NCBI RefSeq assembly: GCF_001050155.1
Contig: NZ_LFVY01000008.1
Coordinates: forward strand, 1-64,000
DNA length: 64,000 nt
Direction of reading: 5' to 3'
Origin: Nitratireductor soli
GTDB lineage: Bacteria; Pseudomonadota; Alphaproteobacteria; Rhizobiales; Rhizobiaceae
The position numbers were made by a program, and so were the translations under genes. Shown piece by piece: positions 35,943-44,592 of the stretch; position 1 is the stretch's first letter; the number at the start of each line of letters is the position of its first letter. The notes under the pieces were generated by a model. The model searched no databases. It had not been told where the DNA came from and worked only from the letters and a program-made list of their open reading frames with translations.

Positions 35943-37198
35943 GCGCCGCCTCCGTCGTTTTCGCTCATTTCACGTTCGAGGATTTTCGGCCCGGCACGCC
36001 AGCGGTCGATCAGGTCCTGCGCCACGTCGCCGACGAAAACATCCTCCAGACCGTCCTTCAGCCCGGCGACGATCGCCCTTGCCAGCGCCGACGGCGCGAC
36101 CTTGGGCGGCGGCAGGGGTTGGTGCCAGTCGTCATCGGTGGGGCCGGTATAAACGTTCATCACGCGAATGCCGCCCGGCCGCATCTCGGCGCGCAGGCAT
36201 TGCGACAGCGAATAGGCGGCGGCGCTCGAGGCCGAGAAAGCGCCCAGCGCCGGCATGTTGGCATAGGCATAGACCGACAGGATGTTGACCCAGGCGGCAG
36301 CGCTGTTGCCCCCATCGGCGCCGCGGCCGAGCATCGCCGGGCCAAAAGCCTGCGCCAGGCGCATCAGGCCGAGATAATTGACCTCCATCTCGTCGCGGGC
36401 AAACACCGTGTCGCCGCGCGCCATGATGCCACCGGGGCGCATGAAGCGGGCATTGTTGACCAGAATGTCGGTCTTGCCGCCGATTTCCGCAGCAAGTTCG
36501 GTGACGGAAGATGTGTCCGTAACATCCAGCGGTACGAGCTGGACGCTGGGGACCGCTCTAAGCGCTTCGCGGTGCTTGTAGGGCCGCCAGCCCTCGGCCT
36601 CGCCGATGAAGATGATCGAGGCTTCGGCCTTGGCGAAAGCCTGCGCCAGAGCCAGGGCGTTTTCGCTGCGCCCGTCGGTGATCAGCACACGGCGGAATTT
36701 CGGGTTGGCGGTCAGTTCGCGCAGCTGCGGATCGTCTTCCATGTTCTGCGTCCTCTCGGCGGGCAGGGCGAACAGAACGCCCTGTCCCGACTTGTCGAGC
36801 CTGTTGATGATGTGAACCGGGCCATTCCGCGCCACGTCGCCATGCACATGGCAGATGACCGAGGGGCCGGCGTCGAGCCGGACCGTGCCGACACGCCAGG
36901 GTGTGCGCTCGCGGAAATAGGTGCTGGTGCTCGTGCGCACGGTCGTTTCGGCAATCAGCCGGCCGCCGGGCGCGATGTCCTTCCACGGCAGATCGACCGA
37001 AAGGCAGTTGCTGCAGGCGTCGCGCGGCGGATATTGCACGGCGCCGCATTCGGCGCAGACCTGCAGCATGAAGCGGCCCTCGGCGGCTGCAGCCGTCAGG
37101 CCGAGCGCGGCGCGGCTTCTGGCGCCGGCAGGCAGCGTCTGTATGCGGGTGCGCTGCTGCGGGTCTTTCTTCGGCGGTGGGACGATCGGTGAGGTCAT
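35939..37198 (-). CDS. DUF35 zinc-ribbon/OB-fold fused to a degenerate SDR
   Basis: This 419-residue fusion has an N-terminal DUF35 zinc ribbon (C48-x2-C51, C62-x2-C65) with an OB-fold up to about residue 150, then an SDR-like domain. The SDR part lacks key residues. The nucleotide loop reads TDGRSENA instead of TGxxxGxG, NNAG is NNAR, and the Tyr-x3-Lys pair is Y329-SLS-Q333. It is probably not an active dehydrogenase. DUF35 proteins usually bind a thiolase or SCP2-like partner; the next gene upstream on this strand is exactly that, overlapping by 4 bp. A structural or acyl-CoA-binding role is likely. Confidence 0.9.
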   Translation of the reverse strand: MTSPIVPPPKKDPQQRTRIQTLPAGARSRAALGLTAAAAEGRFMLQVCAECGAVQYPPRDACSNCLSVDLPWKDIAPGGRLIAETTVRTSTSTYFRERTPWRVGTVRLDAGPSVICHVHGDVARNGPVHIINRLDKSGQGVLFALPAERTQNMEDDPQLRELTANPKFRRVLITDGRSENALALAQAFAKAEASIIFIGEAEGWRPYKHREALRAVPSVQLVPLDVTDTSSVTELAAEIGGKTDILVNNARFMRPGGIMARGDTVFARDEMEVNYLGLMRLAQAFGPAMLGRGADGGNSAAAWVNILSVYAYANMPALGAFSASSAAAYSLSQCLRAEMRPGGIRVMNVYTGPTDDDWHQPLPPPKVAPSALARAIVAGLKDGLEDVFVGDVAQDLIDRWRAGPKILEREMSENDGGGA

Positions 37199-38379
37199 GC
37201 CGCCGCTCCCGAGATGATGGCGGCGTTCGAACAGACGCCGCGGTCGAAATTGATGACACCGAAGCCGGAAACGAGCGCAGTCCCGGCATTCGCCACCTGC
37301 GTCGGGCCCGCCGTGCCGGTGACCTGCCTGATCGCCTCGACCAGGCCGATGAAGCCGCCGGCAGCACCCGCCTGGCCGGCCGAAAGCTGGCCGCCGGACG
37401 TGTTGTGCGGAAAGTCGCCGCCGATCGTCAAATCATGCGCGCGGACGAAAGCCGGGCCTTCGCCCTTGGCGCAAAAGCCCAGATCCTCGATCTGCATCAT
37501 CGAGATGACGGGATAGTCGTCATAGGTCTGCAGCAGGTCGATGTCGTCGGGCCTGGCGTCGGCCATGGCATAGAGTTCGTCGACATCCATCGCCCAGCCG
37601 CCGCGCATCTGGATCGGATCGTCGGGAAAGGCGTTGTGGCGCTCGATGGTGGAGCGGATATGGGCATGAGGCAGGCCGGCGGCGCGGGCATCCTCCTCGC
37701 GCATGACCAGAAATGCCTCCGCGCCGCCCACCGGCATGACGCAGTCGAACAGCGCGATGGGATCGGAGATCATGCGCGCGCCGAGATATTGTTCCAGCGT
37801 CAGCGGGGTCTTCATCACCGCGTGCGGGTTCTTCAGGGCGTTGTCGCGCTGGGCGACGCAGATGCGGCCGAAATCCTCTCGGGTCGCGCCATAGGTTGTC
37901 ATGTAGTGGTCGGTCAACAGCGCGAAGCAGGCGTTGGGGCCGCCGGCGCCATAGGGATAGGAGGCGTCCTGCGCGAAGCGGCTGAAGCTCGACAGCATGC
38001 GGCGGAAACTGTCCACCTGGTTGGTGTCGCCGGAAACGCAGGCCACCACGTCGGCATCGCCCGCCTGCACGGCGCGGGCGGCGCGGCGCAGTGCGGCCAC
38101 GCCGCTCGCCCCGCCCATGGGGATGTGGTCGAGCCAGCGCGGCGTGAGGCCCAGATGCTGGGTGAGGCCGACCGCCGTGTCGGGAAACAGCGAGAAGCTG
38201 GCGACGGAAAATCCGTCGACATCGCGCGGGGAGAGACCCGCCGCCTGCAGCGACTGCCGCAGCGCGCGGGCGATCCACCAATGGGCGGTCTCCTTCGAAA
38301 AGCGCTGATAGGGAACGGTGGCCGGCGCTGCGAGCACGACGCCGTCATAGCTCTTGCGGGCAATGGAGCGTCCCGCCAC
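37195..38379 (-). CDS. thiolase-like (SCP2/Ltp2-type) protein without the usual Cys
   Basis: This 394-residue protein has the thiolase fold of the SCP2-thiolase/lipid-transfer family, with the C-terminal HNTSGGQLSAGQAGAAGG near residue 338. The nucleophilic cysteine expected near residue 90 is absent (GGASGV). This is the state of Ltp2-type retro-aldolases that work together with DUF35 proteins in steroid side-chain degradation. It overlaps the DUF35-SDR gene by 4 bp. I infer that the two form a complex that cleaves or condenses an acyl-CoA. It starts with GTG, overlapping the synthetase stop. Confidence 0.88.
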   Translation of the reverse strand: MAGRSIARKSYDGVVLAAPATVPYQRFSKETAHWWIARALRQSLQAAGLSPRDVDGFSVASFSLFPDTAVGLTQHLGLTPRWLDHIPMGGASGVAALRRAARAVQAGDADVVACVSGDTNQVDSFRRMLSSFSRFAQDASYPYGAGGPNACFALLTDHYMTTYGATREDFGRICVAQRDNALKNPHAVMKTPLTLEQYLGARMISDPIALFDCVMPVGGAEAFLVMREEDARAAGLPHAHIRSTIERHNAFPDDPIQMRGGWAMDVDELYAMADARPDDIDLLQTYDDYPVISMMQIEDLGFCAKGEGPAFVRAHDLTIGGDFPHNTSGGQLSAGQAGAAGGFIGLVEAIRQVTGTAGPTQVANAGTALVSGFGVINFDRGVCSNAAIISGAAA

Positions 38380-40016
38380 TAGGCTGCCCGCCTTTTCTTC
38401 ATGGCGCGGGTGTCGGTGGTGGCGGGATCATCGAGCAGCCTTGTCACCAGGGTCTTCAATTCGCTGCGCTGGATTTTTTGCGTCGAGGTCAGCGGCAGGG
38501 CATCGACGAAGGCGATGTAGCCCGGCACCTTGTAGTAGGCGACGCGCTCCAGGCACCATTCGGCGATGGCGCGGGCGCGCGCCTCGCCGCGCTCGCCATC
38601 GACCACCAGGCAGGCGAACACCTCGTCGCCGCGCAGCTCGTCGGGCGCGGCGGCCACAGCGGCGGCCCTGATCTCGGGATGCTGCATGAGGAAGGATTCC
38701 ACCTCCACCGCGGCGATGTTCTCGCCGGAGCGGCGGATGACGTTCTTCTTGCGGTCGACAAAGAAGAAATCGCCATCGGCGTCGCGCATGACGATGTCGC
38801 CCGTGTGGAACCAGCCGCCTTCCCAGGCCTCGGCGGTCGCCTCGGGGTTGGCGTAGTATTCGGAAAAGAAGCCGAAGCGGGGATCCTCGCCCGCATGCCG
38901 CACCAGAAGTTCGCCGGGCTCTCCCGGGCCAGCCTCGCGGCCGTCATCGGTGACGACGCGCGCTTCGATGTCCGGTCCCGGCTGGCCGAGGCAATTGGTG
39001 CCGCGCTTGCGCGGTTCACGGTTGGCGACGATCACGGCGCCGGCGCCGGTCTCGGTCATCGCCCAGCCCTCGACCAGCGGAATGCCGAAGCGTTCCTCGA
39101 AGGGGCCGTGCAGCTTGGCGTCGATGCCTGCGCCGAAGCCGAAGCGCACCGCGTGGGCGCGGTCGTCGGGCGAGGGGGCGGCTTTCATCAGCATGGACGG
39201 CATGACGCCGAGATAATGCAGGCAGGTGGCGCGGCTGTCACGCACGCTCTGCCACCAGCTGCGCGGGTGGAAGCGGTCGAGCGCCGTCAGGCAGCCGCCG
39301 ACCGTCACCATCGCCATCAGCGAATAGGCCATGGCGTTCATGTGGAAGATCGGCAGCGGCGTGATCATCCGCTCGCCATCCTCGTTCATCGCGCAGATGC
39401 CGCCGGAGCGCGCATACCAGCCGCCCGAATGCAGGAAATAGAGGTTCGACAGCACGCAGCCCTTCGGCTTGCCGGTGGTGCCTGAGGTGTAGAGCATCGC
39501 CGCTTCGCGGGTCAGCGCGTCGCCGGCCGGAACCTCGCTGTCGGCAAGGCGCGGATCGAGCGCCGGCGGGGCGGCGTCGGGCACGATCACCGGGAAGCCG
39601 ACGCCGGAGGCTTCCGCCGCCCGTTCCAGGTCGGCGACGCGCGATGCGATGGCGACCGCCAGGACCGGGCGCGAATGGCCGGCCATGTATTCGAGTTCCG
39701 CCGATTGCAGGTCGGGATTGACCGGCACGACCGAGAGGCCGAGCGCGTTGAGCGCGAACCAGTGCAGGAAGAAGGCGGGGCGGTTCTCCATCAGCAGCAT
39801 GACGCGCATGCCTGTCCGATACCCCGCCTGCCGGTAGGCATCGCGCAGCCGTTCGATATCCTCGAGTGCGGCGCCATAGAGGATCTCGCCGGCGGGAATG
39901 CCGTAGATGTCGGCGGTTTCCTGCATCACGTTGAGGAACGGGCGCTGCGGCCAGTTTCGGGCGGAGGCCTCGAATGCGGCGAAAACCGTGTCGAAGGGCG
40001 GGGTCTGCGATGTCAT
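38379..40016 (-). CDS. AMP-binding acyl-CoA synthetase
   Basis: This 545-residue protein is an ANL-superfamily acid-CoA ligase. The phosphate loop TSGTTGKPKG, WAMTETGAG, the HTGDIV aspartate and DRKKNVIRRSGENIAAVE (A8 motif), and the catalytic C-terminal Lys in TSTQKIQRSEL are all present. It activates a carboxylic acid to its CoA thioester with ATP. In this operon it would act after ring dihydroxylation, giving the substrate for the thiolase-like/DUF35 pair. The nearest characterised relatives are CaiC-like crotonobetaine/carnitine ligases; substrate unknown. The start at 40016 lies 14 bp after the dioxygenase beta gene. Confidence 0.92.
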   Translation of the reverse strand: MTSQTPPFDTVFAAFEASARNWPQRPFLNVMQETADIYGIPAGEILYGAALEDIERLRDAYRQAGYRTGMRVMLLMENRPAFFLHWFALNALGLSVVPVNPDLQSAELEYMAGHSRPVLAVAIASRVADLERAAEASGVGFPVIVPDAAPPALDPRLADSEVPAGDALTREAAMLYTSGTTGKPKGCVLSNLYFLHSGGWYARSGGICAMNEDGERMITPLPIFHMNAMAYSLMAMVTVGGCLTALDRFHPRSWWQSVRDSRATCLHYLGVMPSMLMKAAPSPDDRAHAVRFGFGAGIDAKLHGPFEERFGIPLVEGWAMTETGAGAVIVANREPRKRGTNCLGQPGPDIEARVVTDDGREAGPGEPGELLVRHAGEDPRFGFFSEYYANPEATAEAWEGGWFHTGDIVMRDADGDFFFVDRKKNVIRRSGENIAAVEVESFLMQHPEIRAAAVAAAPDELRGDEVFACLVVDGERGEARARAIAEWCLERVAYYKVPGYIAFVDALPLTSTQKIQRSELKTLVTRLLDDPATTDTRAMKKRRAA

Positions 40017-40030
40017 GCGGGCCGCCGTTC

Positions 40031-40513
40031 TCAAAGGAACATCTGGATGTTGCCGAAGGCGGCATCGGAATTCAGAAGGTCGACGCGCTTGTGGGTGATC
40101 TTCAATTTGCCGTCGACCAGTTTCAATTCGTGGCGTGCGGTGGCGGCGAGCAGGATCTGGTCGTCGAGGCGGGTTTCCACATACTGGAACGAGGTGTGGG
40201 TGACATATTCGCCCTTGTCGTCGTCCTGCTGATCGACGAACGGACGCTGCAGCACATGGTGGCAGCGCGTCTTGGGCTTCTGCGAGAAGGTACGCTCGCC
40301 CTTGAAGCGCTCGATGCGCAGCTTGCGCATGAAGGCGTCCTCATGCAGCAGGGACGTGACGTGCTTGTCGTCCTTCTGGTTGTAATCGAGCGGCATCCAG
40401 TAAAAGCTGTCGGGCGTCCACAGATCGAGCCATTCGTCGAAGCGTCCATCGTCCAGCATGCGCGCTTCCTCGTAGACGAAATCGATCAGGTCGTCGCGGG
40501 TCGGGAAGGCCAT
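40031..40513 (-). CDS. ring-hydroxylating dioxygenase beta subunit
   Basis: This 160-residue protein has the NTF2-like fold of Rieske dioxygenase small subunits. It shows VYEEARMLDDGRFDEWLDLWTPDSFYWMP at the N-terminus and RCHHVLQRP in the middle, as is usual. It has no catalytic residues and shapes the hexamer with the alpha subunit. Its ATG overlaps the alpha-subunit stop by one base, so the two are translated together. Confidence 0.92.
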   Translation of the reverse strand: MAFPTRDDLIDFVYEEARMLDDGRFDEWLDLWTPDSFYWMPLDYNQKDDKHVTSLLHEDAFMRKLRIERFKGERTFSQKPKTRCHHVLQRPFVDQQDDDKGEYVTHTSFQYVETRLDDQILLAATARHELKLVDGKLKITHKRVDLLNSDAAFGNIQMFL

Positions 40514-41844
40514 CACGCGTCTCCTCCCATCGTCATCGTCATGTACTTTGCCCAGGCGTGGAACTGGTTGCGCATCTGCCGCTCGGTGGTGCCGTTCTCG
40601 ACGGCGATCTCGTCGAAATCCTCGCCCTGTGTGTAGAGCCGCTGGACATTGACCCATTCGAGGCCGTCGGAATGCAGCCCCTCCTGGGCGCGCTCGTACA
40701 TTTCAAGATCGTCATGACCGACCATGGAGGTCGGCGCGTTGATCAGCCGGTTGTACATGGCGGTGCGCTCGAGCAGCATGTCGGGTGCGCCGACCAGCCG
40801 GTAGATGTAGCTTTCGACCAGGGTCCGGTTGGCGGCGACCGGCTTGAACAGGCGCAATTGCTGGATCGGCCCCTTGATCATGATGTTGGGGAAATAGACC
40901 GTGTTGTGCCGGTTTTCGCCGAGAATGGCCTTGGCCCGGTCCTCGCCATAGGCCGCGACCATCTGCTCGAAATAGCCGGGAATGGCGGAATAGTCGGAAT
41001 GGATCGAATGATGCACGCCGGTGTGGCCATGGCCGTTCGGCCAGGTGCGGATGCCCATGTTCTCGAAGAATTCGTAAGGGCTCATGAAGGGGGCGATCAC
41101 CTCCATCGCCATCGGCTTCCTGGTGCCCTCGGGCTTGTCCATCTGCTCCCATAGCTCGATCGCCGTGCCGGCAGAGCTTTCGTGCGCCACCATGGGGTGG
41201 CAGGTGTCCGTCTGGTTCTCGACCAGCATCTTCCAGTTGCAGCGGTGCATGTAGCGCAGCGGCGGGCCGGCGACTTCCAGCCGGCCTTCCGGCGAGCGGT
41301 CGACCATGTTGTCGATGGAGCTCAGCGAGTCTCCGAAAAAGCTGTCGAAGTCGGGGCCGTCCGGGTTGAGGCGGGCGAAGACGAAACCGCGATAGTTCTT
41401 CACCGCGCCGACCGGCGCCATGCCCTTGACGGACTGGCTTTCCTCCAGGCCGGTGTCCTTGTAGCCCTTGCGCAGGGGGATCGCCAGCAGGCAGCCATCG
41501 GTCTTGAACGACCAGGCGTGATAGGGGCAGCGGAAGAATTTTCCCGTGTTGCCCGAGCGGTCGATGGCGATCTTGGTGCCCTTGTGCGGGCAGCGATTGT
41601 GCAGGACATGGATTTCGCCATCGGAATGGCGGACCATGATGACCGGCTGCGTGCCGATCTCGGTGGTGAAATAGTCGCCCTTGTTCGGCGCCTGGCTCTC
41701 ATGGCCGACGAACACCCAGGTGTTGGCGAAGAGATGCTTCATCTCCAGGGCGAACACATCCTCGTCGATATAGATATCGCGATGCACTTCGGTCGGGCGG
41801 ACCAGGGCTTCGATGGCTCTGCGGTCGCTGGCATATCGGCTCAT
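40513..41844 (-). CDS. Rieske ring-hydroxylating dioxygenase alpha subunit
   Basis: This 443-residue protein has the Rieske [2Fe-2S] ligands C85, H87, C106 and H109 (NRCPHKG, RCPYHAW) and the mononuclear iron triad D213, H216 and H221 in ENQTDTCHPMVAHE. It inserts O2 into an aromatic ring to form a cis-dihydrodiol, or demethylates or monooxygenates aromatic acids. Electrons come from the phthalate-dioxygenase-type reductase upstream. The substrate is not evident, but the adjacent TRAP importer and acid-CoA ligase suggest an aromatic or heteroaromatic carboxylate. GGGAG lies before the chosen start. Confidence 0.93.
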   Translation of the reverse strand: MSRYASDRRAIEALVRPTEVHRDIYIDEDVFALEMKHLFANTWVFVGHESQAPNKGDYFTTEIGTQPVIMVRHSDGEIHVLHNRCPHKGTKIAIDRSGNTGKFFRCPYHAWSFKTDGCLLAIPLRKGYKDTGLEESQSVKGMAPVGAVKNYRGFVFARLNPDGPDFDSFFGDSLSSIDNMVDRSPEGRLEVAGPPLRYMHRCNWKMLVENQTDTCHPMVAHESSAGTAIELWEQMDKPEGTRKPMAMEVIAPFMSPYEFFENMGIRTWPNGHGHTGVHHSIHSDYSAIPGYFEQMVAAYGEDRAKAILGENRHNTVYFPNIMIKGPIQQLRLFKPVAANRTLVESYIYRLVGAPDMLLERTAMYNRLINAPTSMVGHDDLEMYERAQEGLHSDGLEWVNVQRLYTQGEDFDEIAVENGTTERQMRNQFHAWAKYMTMTMGGDA

Positions 41845-41881
41845 GGCTCGCGTGCTCCCTTCGTGGTGTGTTGTCCGCCGC

Positions 41882-42847
41882 CTAAAGATCGAGGACAAGC
41901 CGGGCGGATTTGGCGCGTGAAACGCAGATCTGCATGACGTCGTTGGCGGCCCGCTCGTCGTCGGTCAGGATCACGTCGCGATGGTCGGGAACGCCTTCAA
42001 GCACGGTCGTCTGGCAGATGCCGCAATCGCCGCGCTGGCAATCGTAGATGAGATCGACGCCCTCGGCCTCCAGGACCTCGATGATGGATTTGCCCGGCGG
42101 CACGGTGAAGACCTGGCCCGTCGAGCTGATCTCCACCTCGAAGGCCTTGTCGCCGGTCTCGGTCTGCGGCGCGTCGAACAGTTCGAAATGCACATGGTCC
42201 TTGGCCAAGCCGCGCGCATGGGCGATCTCGCGCACCGCCTCGATCATGCCGCGCGGCCCGCAGACATAGACGTGGCCGTCGGCCGGCGCCTTGCCGATCA
42301 GGCTTTTCAGGTCGATGCAGGTTTCCGGCTCGTCGTCGCAGTGAAGGGTGAGCGCATTCGCGTCGATCGCCGCAAGCTCCTCGACGAAGGCGAGCAGGCC
42401 GCGCGAGCGGCCGGCATAGTGAAAGCCGAACGGACGCCCCTTGGCCTTCAGTTCGGAGGCCATGGAGATCAGCGGCGTCACGCCGATGCCGCCGGCGATC
42501 AAAAGGGCCGGCGCGTCGGTGTCGATCAGGGCGAAATCGTTGCGCGGCAGGGATGCGTCGACGACATCGCCGGCGCCGAGCCCGTGCATGTAGCGCGAGC
42601 CGCCCTTGCCGTCCTCCTCGAGGCGTATGCCGAGACGGTAGACCGTGGGGTCCGCAGTGGCGTCGGCGTCGGGAAAGATGTTGACGAGCGAGTAGTGCCG
42701 CTCCGTGCCGTCGGGCAGCGTGACGCGGATATGGGCCCCCGCCGAGAAGCCGGGAAGCTTGCCACCGTCCTCGGCCGCCAGCTCAAGGGTCCGGATATGC
42801 GCCGTCAGCGCCTCGGTCCTCAGCACCTTGAGCTTCAATTCGCCCAT
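41882..42847 (-). CDS. phthalate dioxygenase reductase-type FMN/[2Fe-2S] reductase
   Basis: This 321-residue protein has FMN, NAD and ferredoxin domains in order. RHYSL (50-54) contacts FMN, GGIGVTP (119-125) the nucleotide, and C270-x4-C275-x2-C278 with C308 holds the plant-type [2Fe-2S] cluster. It is the VanB/PDR class that feeds Rieske oxygenases directly with no separate ferredoxin. It is the first gene of the leftward operon, followed by the alpha subunit, and divergent from a TRAP operon. Confidence 0.94.
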   Translation of the reverse strand: MGELKLKVLRTEALTAHIRTLELAAEDGGKLPGFSAGAHIRVTLPDGTERHYSLVNIFPDADATADPTVYRLGIRLEEDGKGGSRYMHGLGAGDVVDASLPRNDFALIDTDAPALLIAGGIGVTPLISMASELKAKGRPFGFHYAGRSRGLLAFVEELAAIDANALTLHCDDEPETCIDLKSLIGKAPADGHVYVCGPRGMIEAVREIAHARGLAKDHVHFELFDAPQTETGDKAFEVEISSTGQVFTVPPGKSIIEVLEAEGVDLIYDCQRGDCGICQTTVLEGVPDHRDVILTDDERAANDVMQICVSRAKSARLVLDL

Positions 42848-42923
42848 TCGTGAAATCCTCCTCCTCGCTGCAGGGATTTTGTTCGGCCTTGGCGTGTGCC
42901 GGCCACCTCCTGCAACGGTAAAG

Positions 42924-42941
42924 AATATGAATTCGCATATT
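42924..42941. promoter_or_regulatory. AT-rich inverted repeat, divergent promoter
   Basis: AATATG-AATTCG-CATATT lies in the gap between the dioxygenase reductase gene and the divergent dctP gene. Its AT content contrasts with the GC-rich neighbourhood. It could be a regulator site for either operon. Confidence 0.45.
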
Positions 42942-42949
42942 TCCGCCTG

Positions 42950-42996
42950 TCAAGCTTCAAACCTAAAAAAGTGAAATTTCATCTTTTTAAGCTTGA
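42950..42996. promoter_or_regulatory. AT-rich palindromic operator candidate for the MarR regulator
   Basis: A central perfect palindrome TGAAATTTCA (42972-42981) is flanked by A/T tracts and by the arms TCAAGCTT (42950-42957) and AAGCTTGA (42989-42996). The site is in the divergent promoter of the dioxygenase and TRAP operons. A MarR gene is carried inside the TRAP operon, and MarR proteins bind such AT-rich palindromes, so control of both directions is plausible. Confidence 0.55.
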
Positions 42997-43057
42997 AGAG
43001 TGCGGGAAGTTGTGGAAGCCTCAATGGCAGGGGAACGCCCTCACGGAGGAACATAAG

Positions 43058-44083
43058 ATGGCTCGCATGATAAAAACGCTTGTATCTGCATCTATTCTCA
43101 CACTCGGCCTGAGCTTTGGCGCGATGGCGCAGGAGACCGTCCTGCGCATGTCGAACTGGCTTCCGCCGTCTCATCCCATCGTCCGGGACATGATGATCCC
43201 GTGGGCCGAGAAGCTGAAGGAAGCGAGCAACGGACGCATCGACGTCCAGATTCTCGACGCGCCGCTCGGGCCCCCGCCGGCGCATTTCGATCTCGCTGCC
43301 AACGGCGCCGTCGACCTCACCTTTGGCGTTCACGGCTACACGCCGGGCCGCTTCACGCTGACCGAGATCGCCGAGATGCCGTTCCTGGCCGACACGTCGG
43401 AGAGCCTGTCGGTCGCCTTCTGGCGGCTGTATGAGAGCGATCTGGCGCAGGCGGCGGAACATCGCGGCACCAAGGTGCTCGGCGTGTTCGGCCACGGGCC
43501 GGGCCTCCTGTTCACCAAGGGCAAGCCGGTCGAACCGCTGTCCTCCCTGTCGGGCGCCAAGGTTCGCGTGGCCGGCAACATCACCAACAAGCTGGCCGAG
43601 GCGATGGGCATGGTGTCGATCCAGGCGCCGTCGCCGCAATCCTACGAGATCCTGTCGGGCGGTATCGCCGACGGCATCTTCTTCCCGGTCGAATCCGTGC
43701 CCTTCTTCAAGCTGGAGAGCCTGGTCGACACGGCGCTGCGCGTGCCCGGCGGCCTGTACAACGTGTCGTTCTTCTTCATCATGAACCAGGCCAAGTTCGA
43801 CAGCCTGTCCGACGAGGACAAGGCGGCCGTCGAAAAGGTGTCGGGCGAGGCGTTCTCGCGCATGGCCGGCCAGGCCTGGGACGCGGCGGACGCGGCCGGC
43901 ATGAAGGTCATCGCCGAGACGGTGGATTTCCACGACGCGACCGACGCGGAACTGGTCGAGTTGCAGGAAAAGACCAAGCCGATGTTCGACGATCTGGCCG
44001 CGGCCTACAAGGCGAAGGGTGTCGACTTCGACGCCACGCTCGCCAAGCTGAAGCAGGAAATCGCAACGGTGGCGGCCGAGTAA
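43058..44083 (+). CDS. TRAP transporter substrate-binding protein (DctP family)
   Basis: This 341-residue periplasmic protein has a signal peptide ending at GAMA/QE. The mature part begins with TVLRMSNWLPPSHP and contains VHGYTPGRF, both shared with the DctP at 9446-10474. It is the first gene of a rightward operon, with ACGGAGGA before the ATG. The small permease starts in its stop codon. Its ligand is probably the substrate of the divergent dioxygenase operon, which shares the promoter region. Confidence 0.94.
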   Translation: MARMIKTLVSASILTLGLSFGAMAQETVLRMSNWLPPSHPIVRDMMIPWAEKLKEASNGRIDVQILDAPLGPPPAHFDLAANGAVDLTFGVHGYTPGRFTLTEIAEMPFLADTSESLSVAFWRLYESDLAQAAEHRGTKVLGVFGHGPGLLFTKGKPVEPLSSLSGAKVRVAGNITNKLAEAMGMVSIQAPSPQSYEILSGGIADGIFFPVESVPFFKLESLVDTALRVPGGLYNVSFFFIMNQAKFDSLSDEDKAAVEKVSGEAFSRMAGQAWDAADAAGMKVIAETVDFHDATDAELVELQEKTKPMFDDLAAAYKAKGVDFDATLAKLKQEIATVAAE

Positions 44084-44592
44084 TGGCCGCTTCCTCCGAG
44101 CAAGTCGCGATGCGGGCTCGGCGGTGGTTAAGACTGGCGACCGCCGTGCTGTGCGGCGCCTTTCTCGTCGCCCTGACGCTGGTCACGGTGATCGACGTCA
44201 TCGGCCGCTACCTGCTTTCAAGCCCGCTGCCCGGCGCTTCCGAATACACGGAGATCCTGCTGATGGCGATCGTCTTCATGGGATTGCCGGCGGTGTGCCT
44301 GGATGACGGGCACATCAGCGTCGACCTTCTGACGGCGAGCCTGCGCGGCGCGGCCCAGAAGCTGCAATTGATGGCCGCAAGGCTGATCGTCTCGGCGGTT
44401 CTCGCCGTCATCGCGTGGCAGTTGTGGAAGCACGGCACGCAGCTGGCAAGCTACAATGAGGTGACGGTGTATCTGCGCGCTCCGCTCGGGCCCTTCGCCC
44501 AGGTGACGGCGGTCATCGCCGGCATCTGCGCGGTGGTCAGCTTTGCCACGGCGCTCTTCAGGCTGCCCAAGGGCGATGGCGGGGGCGTGTGA
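44083..44592 (+). CDS. TRAP transporter small permease (DctQ family)
   Basis: This 169-residue protein has four hydrophobic helices and the DctQ landmarks DVIGRYLLSSPLPGASEYTE and LDDGHISVD. Its ATG overlaps the dctP stop (TAATG), and its own stop overlaps the dctM start (TGATG), so all three TRAP genes are translationally coupled. Confidence 0.93.
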   Translation: MAASSEQVAMRARRWLRLATAVLCGAFLVALTLVTVIDVIGRYLLSSPLPGASEYTEILLMAIVFMGLPAVCLDDGHISVDLLTASLRGAAQKLQLMAARLIVSAVLAVIAWQLWKHGTQLASYNEVTVYLRAPLGPFAQVTAVIAGICAVVSFATALFRLPKGDGGGV

